Source of the DNA: Xanthobacteraceae bacterium
GTDB lineage: Bacteria > Pseudomonadota > Alphaproteobacteria > Rhizobiales > Xanthobacteraceae
Length of the DNA: 5,037 nucleotides
Assembly: GCA_030044035.1 (NCBI GenBank)
Contig: JASHWN010000467.1
Location: forward strand, 1 to 5,037
Reading direction: 5' to 3'
Positions within the stretch are counted from its first letter, which is position 1, and every line of letters begins with the position of its first letter. This document shows, in pieces, positions 1 to 4,805 of this stretch. The notes beneath the pieces are model-generated. The model ran no database searches. It had not been told where the DNA came from and saw nothing but the letters and a program-made list of their open reading frames with translations. The position numbers and the translations under genes are program-made.

Positions 1-251
1 TGGCTTCCTTGGCGTGCCCTGTGACGCCTGCCAGTGACCGGATGGACGAACGCGATAGGCGAATGATCCGTCTTGAGCGGCAACGACTCGTAGTACGCTT
101 TCAGCGATGCCACATCGACCAGCGTGCGAACGCCGGCCTTGCGAGCTGCGATCTTCTTTGCGTGAATGAGACGCGACAGAGTGCGCTTGCTGACGGCGAG
201 ATACGCGGCAGCTTCGCGCGGTGACAATGCAATCGGTTCAAGGGTGCCCAT
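1..251 (-). CDS. Excisionase/MerR-like helix-turn-helix DNA-binding protein, C-terminus cut by window edge
   Basis: An open reading frame starts at the ATG complementary to 249-251 and stays open for 83 codons to the left edge, so the C-terminus lies outside the window. Residues 9-57 look like the short winged helix-turn-helix of the excisionase/HTH_17 family: LSPREAAAYLAVSKRTLSRL, then a basic wing with IAARKAGVRTLVD, then a helix containing SLKAYYESLP. Such proteins bind DNA, either as recombination directionality factors in integrative elements or as small regulators. The rest of the visible chain (62-83) is basic and carries no motif I recognise. The start is supported by GAAGAGG six bases upstream. 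An ATG five bases further upstream is in another frame and gives an implausible arginine-rich product. No integrase is visible, so a mobile-element link is only a possibility. Confidence 0.72.
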   Translation of the reverse strand, partial: MGTLEPIALSPREAAAYLAVSKRTLSRLIHAKKIAARKAGVRTLVDVASLKAYYESLPLKTDHSPIAFVHPVTGRRHRARQGS

Positions 252-258
252 GGCATGC

Positions 259-296
259 CTCTTCCGTTGCACGCTTGGCCGAGACGTGCGGAAGAG
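259..296 (-). promoter_or_regulatory. Stem-loop overlapping the ribosome site of the helix-turn-helix gene
   Basis: In the minus-strand transcript CTCTTCCG (296-289) pairs with CGGAAGAG (266-259). The stem continues inward with CACG (288-285) against CGTG (273-270), leaving a three-base bulge and an 11-base loop. The 3' arm contains almost all of the GAAGAGG ribosome site (264-258), which lies six bases before the ATG at 251. The hairpin could therefore limit translation, or the DNA dyad could be an operator for the gene's own DNA-binding product. The base pairing is directly visible; the function is inferred. Confidence 0.42.
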
Positions 297-536
297 AAGG
301 CCACCAAGGGCAAAATGCGGTCACACGGGATGATCGGCGTATTACCCCGGCCCGTGCCCGCGCCCGAAGGTTGCGCAAAGGCGGCGGGAAACTACCATGG
401 TCGGTGAGCGCGTCAACAGCTAGGACCGGGCCACAAGAGGCCAGCGTGGACGGTCAAAACAGACGAAAAATGTGTGGGACTCCCGTGTGGAACAAGGCCA
501 ATTTCACAACGTTTTCAATGTCGCGGTACACAGCGA
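297..536. other. Intergenic stretch with no gene seen
   Basis: Together with the hairpin before it and the repeat after it, this makes a gap of about 376 bases between genes. Reading frames crossing it have no credible ribosome site and give low-complexity arginine/proline-rich translations that run into the repeat and the antisense of the next gene. The promoter of the helix-turn-helix gene is expected near its left end, but I see no convincing -35/-10 pair. An isolated 8-base palindrome TTGCGCAA lies at 371-378. Confidence 0.5.
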
Positions 537-625
537 CGAAGCAATCCCCCACCCTTCCCTCCCCCGCTTGCGGGGGAGGGTTAGGGAGGGGGCCTCTGGA
601 TTGCTTCGCTGCGCTCGCAATGACG
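537..625. repeat. Compound palindromic intergenic repeat (Bradyrhizobium type)
   Basis: Three nested parts are visible. The outer arms CGAAGCAATCC (537-547) and GGATTGCTTCG (598-608) are exact inverted repeats of 11 bases. In the centre, CCCTCCCCCGC (557-567) and GCGGGGGAGGG (570-580) form a perfect 11-base-pair stem around TT. To the right, 598-625 continues as the GGATTGCTTCGCTGCGCTCG...CAATGACG sequence, with its own ATTGC/GCAAT mini-dyad (600-604 and 617-621). I recall both sequences as very common intergenic repeats in Bradyrhizobium and relatives. The element ends two bases from the stop codon of the minus-strand binding-protein gene. As RNA it would be a very stable hairpin just downstream of that gene, so it may act in 3'-end formation or transcript protection. 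It lacks a clear U-tract on that strand. Confidence 0.8.
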
Positions 626-627
626 AT

Positions 628-1932
628 CTACGACAGCAATTCCAGCTTGCCGCCGACCGGAATTTCCGGCGCGGATTTGTTTTCAGTGATGACGAGATCG
701 AAGGCGCCGGCCTTGCGCTGCCATTGCCCGGCGACGAGTGGCGTCTTGGTCACGTTCTTCACCGGCTGACCGGTCCAGCGCACCGGACCGACCATCGAAT
801 GATAATCGGTGGCGACGATGGCATCGAGGATCGCCTTCGGATCGATGCTCTTGGTGCGCTTGAGGATGTCGATCGCCACCTCGAACAGCGCGTGCTGGTA
901 GCCGATCGGCTGCGTCCACGGCCGCTTGGTCGCGCTCGTATAGGCGTCGGTGAGTTGCTTAGCGCTCTGTCCGGTGAGGCCGGATTTGAACGGGAACGTA
1001 GGCGTCCACCAGATTTCGCTGGTGAGCCCGTTGCCGCGGGCGCCCAGCGAATTGACCACCGAGGGAAACAGCAGCGCCTTGCCGATGGTGACGACCTTGG
1101 GGTGAAAGCCCTGCTGCGCCGCCTGCGACCAGAACGTGGCGAAGTCCGGGGGTATCATGTTGCCGACCACGATGTCGGCGCCGGCGCTCTTGAACGCGGA
1201 AATCTGCGAGGTGAAATCGTTGTTCATCACCTGATAGCGGCCGGGATCGTGCAGCTGGTAGCCGGCCTTGATCAGCGCCGGCGGCAGGCCGCGCTGCGGA
1301 TCGCCCCAGGCATTGCCGTCGGCATCGTTGGGAAACAGGCCGCCGACGATCTTGTTGGTCGGCGCGGCGTCCCACATCGGTAAATAGGAGGCGATGACGT
1401 CTTCGAGGCCCCAGAAGAAGTGATAGGTCCAGCTGAAGCCCTTTGCCGGGTTGCCGTTGCGGCCGAAGAAGTAGGGCTGCCACGGGCAATTGGTGGTGAC
1501 GCACGGCACCTCGTTGACTTCGGCCTGGTCGGCGACCGGGGTTGGTGGTGTCGGGTGCGGATGACGCCAGAATGAGATCGACCTTATCGCGCAGGATCAG
1601 TTCGGAGGCGACCTCGGACGCCCGGGTGCTGGTCGACTGACTGTCTTTGGTGATGATCTCGACCGGATAGGTCTTGCCGGCGACCTTCAATCCGGGCTTC
1701 AGGATCTTGTTCACCTGATCGATGATGAAGCCGTCGGCCTCGCCAAAGCCGGCAAGCGGGCCGGTTTTGGGCTGACATGGCCGACCTTTATGGTTTTCGA
1801 TTGAGCGTTGGCCGGGATGATGCGCAGCACCGCCGGAGCGGCGAGCGCGCCCAAGCCGGCTTTCACCAGGGTGCGCCGGTCCACGCTGCTGCCCCCACCG
1901 TTGCGTATGTCATTGCCATCGCTGCCGCTCAT
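628..1932 (-). pseudogene. Tat-exported branched-chain-amino-acid-type ABC transporter substrate-binding protein, with two frameshifts
   Basis: The gene starts at the ATG at 1932, five bases after GGGAGG, and ends with TAG at 628-630: 1305 bases, or 434 residues if the shifts are ignored. The N-terminus (about 1-45) is a twin-arginine signal, with DRRTLVKAG, a hydrophobic stretch and ANA|QS. The body fits a type-1 periplasmic binding protein (Peripla_BP_6/LivK-like): KVGHVSPKTGPLAGFGEADG near the start, then a WTYHFFWG segment and a C-terminal GQPVKNVTKTPLVAGQW region. Two single-base changes break it. One base is missing in TTTTGGG (1765-1771, plus strand), and one extra G lies in GGGG (1538-1541). 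Read literally, translation stops at 1711-1713 after 73 residues. Correcting both restores uninterrupted family-like sequence. No permease or ATPase genes are beside it, so it is an orphan component, which is common in rhizobia. Substrate unknown. It may be a recent pseudogene or an intact gene with sequencing errors. Confidence 0.85.
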
Positions 1933-1937
1933 ACCGT

Positions 1938-1943
1938 CCTCCC
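1938..1943 (-). promoter_or_regulatory. Ribosome binding site deciding the binding-protein start
   Basis: GGGAGG on the minus strand, five bases before the ATG at 1932. It fixes the start at the residues preceding the twin-arginine signal and argues against the longer reading from 2022, whose extra N-terminal residues do not look like a signal peptide. Confidence 0.75.
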
Positions 1944-2068
1944 GTCGAAAATTGGCGAAGCCACCATGCGTGTGCCGCTGCCTTTGAGGGCACGTCCAGC
2001 CGCTCGCCTTAAGGCTCGGCAACTTAGCAAACGCGCAGGGTGTTACAAACGCGCCCGTAGCGCGGATC

Positions 2069-2103
2069 GACCGCCGCTGCGGACCCGTTCGGAAGCGGCG
2101 GTC
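2069..2103. repeat. Perfect 10-base inverted repeat with an alternative pairing partner
   Basis: GACCGCCGCT (2069-2078) and AGCGGCGGTC (2094-2103) are exact inverted repeats around a 15-base loop. GCGGAC in the loop (2079-2084) can instead pair with GTCCGC (2101-2106), which overlaps the right arm, so the two stems exclude each other. It could be a terminator-like or attenuator-like structure in the leader of either divergent gene, or a regulator dyad. No U-tract follows on either strand. Confidence 0.4.
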
Positions 2104-2229
2104 CGCCTCTGCTCTGCTCGCCGCGTGTCAGCTTTGCGACACAACCGAAAGTAAGGCGTTAAATATACGCACGCGGCGGGCGGCGACGCTTAACGCGATG
2201 TCAACGCTAGTGATCGACTTAATACCGGC

Positions 2230-3324
2230 ATGACGACCTTGCCTCACCCGCCTGGTCTAGGCCGCAAGGCTGCCTGGTCCCTCGCCGCGCTCCTGCTCCT
2301 CCTCGGCGCCGCCGGGTCGATCGTCGGCACCGCCCCGGCCGCCGAACTGATGCCGAGCCCTTGGCAGGAGATTGTGCCGAAGACCGGACCGAAGAGCTGG
2401 CACAGCAAGTACGCACGGCCCCACGTCATACCGTTCCCGAAGGACGATCCCTACTCGCCGGCCAAGCTCGCGCTCGGCCGCATGCTGTTCTTCGATCCGA
2501 TTCTGTCCGGTGCGCAAGTCCGCTCATGCTCCAGCTGCCACGATCCCGGCCTGTCGTGGGCCGACGGCCGGCGTCGCGCCATCGGTGAGAAGCAAGAAGT
2601 GCTGGCGTTGCGGACGCCAACCTTGCTCGACGTGGCGTGGACGCCGAGGCTCGGCTGGGACGGCCACTTCCGCGACTTGGAGTCCGTCGCCATGGGGCCG
2701 ATCACCGCGACGAACAACATGGACCTTGCCAAAGACAAAATGATCGATCGCCTTGACGCCATTCCGGGCTACGTCGATGCGTTTCATGCCGCGTTCGGCG
2801 CTGGCGCGGTCACCGAGCGCGAGGTCGAGATGGCGCTCGCCACCTTCGAGCGATCGATTGTCTCCGGTCAAGCGCCGTTCGACCGCTGGATCAACGGCAA
2901 CGAGACGGCGATCAGCGCCGCCGCCAAGCGCGGCTTCGCCTTGTTCAACGGCAAGGCGCATTGCGCCGTCTGCCACAGCGGCTGGGCTTTCACCGACACG
3001 TCGTTTCATGACATTGGCACTGCCCGCGGCAACGACATCGGCCGCGGCCAGCTGTTTCCGAATTCAATAGCCCTGCGGTATGCGTTCAAGACGCCGACGT
3101 TGCGCGACGTGGCGCGCCGCGCGCCCTACATGCACGACGGATCGGTGCCGACGCTGGAGGCCGTGATCGACCTTTACGACCGCGGCGGCATTGCGCGTCC
3201 GAGCCGCGATCCGAACATTGAGCCGCTTGGGCTGAGTGCCGACGAAAAGGCCGACCTCATCGCCTTTCTGCAGACGCTCACCGAGCGAGGTAAGGCGGTC
3301 GCGATACCAAATCTGCCGCGCTGA
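2230..3324 (+). CDS. Secreted di-haem c-type cytochrome, CcpA/MauG peroxidase family
   Basis: The protein has 364 residues. A signal peptide covers about 1-37 (basic GRK, a leucine-rich core, APA|AEL), so it acts in the periplasm. Two haem c sites follow: CSSCH at 100-104 and CAVCH at 245-249. Family motifs are present in order: LGRMLFFDPILS (82-93), RTPTLLDVAW (128-137), WDGHFRDLE (143-151), FKTPTLRDVARRAPYMHDGS (286-305) and LYDRGG (315-320). Members reduce hydrogen peroxide or, like MauG, oxidise protein or other substrates. By an alignment from memory it looks MauG-like. Tyr316 falls where MauG has its Tyr ligand and CcpA a Met. The loop His that closes the peroxidatic haem of CcpA appears to be Glu120. 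The usual distal Glu of the NPxEM motif appears to be Asn163. TAA lies in frame upstream and no other start fits, although the ribosome site is weak. The mauG symbol is withheld because no methylamine dehydrogenase genes are present. Confidence 0.92.
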   Translation: MTTLPHPPGLGRKAAWSLAALLLLLGAAGSIVGTAPAAELMPSPWQEIVPKTGPKSWHSKYARPHVIPFPKDDPYSPAKLALGRMLFFDPILSGAQVRSCSSCHDPGLSWADGRRRAIGEKQEVLALRTPTLLDVAWTPRLGWDGHFRDLESVAMGPITATNNMDLAKDKMIDRLDAIPGYVDAFHAAFGAGAVTEREVEMALATFERSIVSGQAPFDRWINGNETAISAAAKRGFALFNGKAHCAVCHSGWAFTDTSFHDIGTARGNDIGRGQLFPNSIALRYAFKTPTLRDVARRAPYMHDGSVPTLEAVIDLYDRGGIARPSRDPNIEPLGLSADEKADLIAFLQTLTERGKAVAIPNLPR

Positions 3325-3345
3325 CGCTGGTCGCGATTGCGGCGC

Positions 3346-3507
3346 TCACATCATCACGGGCAGCGCCCAGCCGACGAGCGCGAAGCCGGCCAGCAGCATG
3401 ATGCCGGCGGCGGTCTGGACCGCTTCCGCGCGGGCAGGCAACCATCTCGCCAAAAACGCGCTGGCCATCCCGGCCATCACGCCGAGCACGCCTGCAGCAC
3501 CGAGCAT
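3346..3507 (-). CDS. Small two-helix membrane protein, 53 residues, unknown function
   Basis: The ATG at 3507 is preceded five bases upstream by a perfect GGAGG (3517-3513), and the frame closes with TGA at 3346-3348. The product has two hydrophobic segments, residues 1-20 (glycine/alanine/methionine-rich) and about 33-53 (TAAGIMLLAGFALVGWALP), joined by a basic loop RWLPARAEA. This predicts a helical hairpin in the inner membrane. The alternating Gly/Ala pattern suits tight helix packing. It converges on the di-haem cytochrome gene with a 21-base gap and diverges from the large membrane-protein gene. A TTG four codons upstream is a less likely start, since it would lie over the ribosome site. 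I do not recognise the family. Its reality rests on the ribosome site, the clean membrane pattern and the fit between neighbours. Confidence 0.6.
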   Translation of the reverse strand: MLGAAGVLGVMAGMASAFLARWLPARAEAVQTAAGIMLLAGFALVGWALPVMM

Positions 3508-3639
3508 CGCGGCCTCCAAGGTTCGTCACGCCGCAGTCACGGCGCGCCGGTACGTTTAGCTACGACAGCTTGCGGATGGCTGATGGCTTTCCTTAAAATT
3601 GTATAGATTGGGCCACCTTAAGGCAGATATTAACCAAGA

Positions 3640-3680
3640 CTTTACCAAAGGTTGCGGAACTCCTAACGCCTGTGGTAAAG
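3640..3680. promoter_or_regulatory. Long stem-loop upstream of the large membrane-protein gene
   Basis: CTTTACCA (3640-3647) pairs exactly with TGGTAAAG (3673-3680). After one A:G mismatch the stem continues with AGGT (3649-3652) against GCCT (3668-3671), counting one G:T wobble. This gives 13 pairs with a 15-base loop, ending 77 bases before the start codon. It may be a leader RNA element or a regulator-binding dyad. No run of T follows on the plus strand, so a simple terminator is unlikely. Confidence 0.45.
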
Positions 3681-3743
3681 AAAAGATGAACTGGGCCAGG
3701 GAGCTGTACTGGGCGACGCAACTGGCTTGTGAACTTGTGACGC

Positions 3744-3750
3744 GAGGAGG
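3744..3750 (+). promoter_or_regulatory. Ribosome binding site deciding the large membrane-protein start
   Basis: GAGGAGG lies seven bases before the ATG at 3758. It selects this start over a TTG at 3599-3601 in the same frame, because the residues directly after 3758 form a standard signal peptide while the extra 53 residues do not. Confidence 0.8.
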
Positions 3751-3757
3751 CCCGGGT

Positions 3758-4798
3758 ATGCACCGGCTGGCCAAGCGGATGCGGTTTGCCGCCGCAGTTC
3801 CGCTCGCGCTGTTCGTTAATGCGTTGCTCGCCCAATCGGCGAGCGCCCATGTCAAGTGGTTTTGCGCCTATGACGTGGCCGGGCAGCCGGTGGGGCTGGA
3901 AAACGTCCTCTGTCCCGATTTCGAACTGCTCACCGGGCTTTCCACCCTGGCGCTGATGACCGGCGGCCTCTTCGAAGGCACGCCGGTCGGCATGGCAATG
4001 TTGCGGGCGCTCGATCTCGCCACTGCTTGGATACGAAACAACGTCGAGATCATTGCGCGCGCCGCCTGCGCCGCCTTCTTCATCGCCATCTGGGCGATCG
4101 GCGGCATCCTGCTGACACCGGAGCTAAAGACCGATTCGACTTTTGTCGGCCTCATCCAGCTCGGCATCGCTGCCGGCATGCTGTCGCGCCGTACCATGCC
4201 GCTCTCGGCGCTCGGCGTGTTCGTGCTCTATGGCATCGCGATTTACAACTATGGTCTGTTCCATCTCCTCGACTATCCGGTGTTCCTCGGCTTCGCCACG
4301 TTTCTTGCCCTGACCGGCTTGCAGACCAAGTCGTTGTATGGCGCGCGCCCGATCGACATCCTGCGCTGGACCGCAGGGATCACATTGATGTGGGCGTCAG
4401 TCGAGAAATGGGCTTATCCGGACTGGTCGTATCCGCTTTTCATCGTGCATCCGACCATGTCGCTCGGCTTCACACCGGACTTTTACATGCGCGCCGCCGG
4501 TGCGGTCGAGTTCGCCCTGGCGTTTTCCTTGATCTGGACGCCGCTGGTGCGCCGGATCGGAGCGATCATGCTGGCGGCGATGTTCATAAGCGCGTGCTTC
4601 CCGTTCGGCAAAATCGACATGATCGGCCACTCGCTCATCATTGTGGCGCTGTTCGCGATCATCGCCGACGACGGACGCGCAGCGGTGACCTGGCGGCGTT
4701 CCTGGCTGATCCCGTTCGCCTACGCTTCGTCGCTGGTGCTGTTTCTCGGCGCCTACTATTTCGCCCACATGGCGCTGTACGGTACGAGCGTCCTGTAG
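3758..4798 (+). CDS. Polytopic inner-membrane protein with cleavable signal and predicted N-terminal His, unknown function
   Basis: The protein has 346 residues. Residues 1-30 are a signal peptide (basic start, AAAVPLALFVNALL, then ASA), so cleavage would leave HVKWFCAYDV as the exported N-terminus. Two cysteines, Cys36 and Cys52, lie in the short exported segment before the first membrane helix and could form a disulfide. About eight to ten hydrophobic helices follow, for example near 55-73, 97-119, 128-143, 148-165, 174-187, 202-217, 246-260, 267-283, 290-303 and 318-340. The segment from 202 to 303, with LRWTAGITLMWASVEKWAYP, a charged Glu251 in a helix and FGKIDMIGH, recalls DoxX-like membrane proteins, a weak resemblance from memory. 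Other notable polar residues are His169, Glu216, His231 and His291. The gene ends seven bases from the convergent cupredoxin gene. The mature His recalls CopC-type copper proteins, but copper binding is inference only. Confidence 0.85.
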   Translation: MHRLAKRMRFAAAVPLALFVNALLAQSASAHVKWFCAYDVAGQPVGLENVLCPDFELLTGLSTLALMTGGLFEGTPVGMAMLRALDLATAWIRNNVEIIARAACAAFFIAIWAIGGILLTPELKTDSTFVGLIQLGIAAGMLSRRTMPLSALGVFVLYGIAIYNYGLFHLLDYPVFLGFATFLALTGLQTKSLYGARPIDILRWTAGITLMWASVEKWAYPDWSYPLFIVHPTMSLGFTPDFYMRAAGAVEFALAFSLIWTPLVRRIGAIMLAAMFISACFPFGKIDMIGHSLIIVALFAIIADDGRAAVTWRRSWLIPFAYASSLVLFLGAYYFAHMALYGTSVL

Positions 4799-4805
4799 CG
4801 CCGCG

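Larger units (their letters stand above)
1933..2229. promoter_or_regulatory. Divergent intergenic region between the binding protein and the di-haem cytochrome
   Basis: About 297 bases separate the two divergent starts, so promoters for both genes should lie here. No -35/-10 pair is convincing; TTGCGA (2134-2139) has only poor -10 candidates beyond it. Visible structure includes the palindrome GCCTTAAGGC (2006-2015), a repeated CAAACGCGC (2028-2036 and 2046-2054, 18 bases apart), the dyad GTGTC/GACAC (2125-2129 and 2138-2142), and GCGTTAA (2156-2162) facing TTAACGC (2190-2196) and TCAACGC (2201-2207). These could be regulator sites but match no consensus I can name. I see no small gene here. 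Confidence 0.4.
3508..3757. promoter_or_regulatory. Divergent intergenic region and leader of the large membrane protein
   Basis: These 250 bases lie between the starts of the small and the large membrane-protein genes and include an AT-rich island (about 3585-3650) likely to hold promoters. TATAGA (3602-3607) resembles a -10 element but has no good -35 partner. CCTTAAGG (3616-3623) is an 8-base palindrome also present in the other divergent region (2007-2014). TTAA and TTAACC (3618-3621 and 3630-3635) are separated by 8 bases. No gene is seen; the TTG-started extension through this region has no ribosome site. Confidence 0.4.

Noticed and set aside
221..1383. Plus-strand frames at 221-769 and 472-1383
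   Set aside because: They run through the palindromic repeat and then antisense to the binding-protein gene. They have no ribosome site, and their translations look like complementary-frame shadows.
1711..2022. Binding-protein start at 2022
   Set aside because: The extra 30 residues do not resemble a signal, and the GGGAGG site supports the ATG at 1932.
2134..2169. Sigma-70-type promoter from TTGCGA with TATACG or TAAATA
   Set aside because: The spacing (20 to 24 bases) and the -10 matches are poor, so no promoter is called.
2230..3324. Assigning mauG and a methylamine utilisation cluster
   Set aside because: No methylamine dehydrogenase subunit or other mau gene is visible. Only family-level resemblance of the cytochrome and cupredoxin supports it.
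3618..3635. CtrA-like site TTAA-N8-TTAACC
   Set aside because: The CtrA consensus I know has seven bases between the two TTAA elements; here there are eight, so it is only a near match.
3599..3757. Longer form of the large membrane protein starting at TTG 3599
   Set aside because: It has no ribosome site and would bury the signal peptide behind 53 residues and across a stem-loop. GAGGAGG before the ATG at 3758 is far better.
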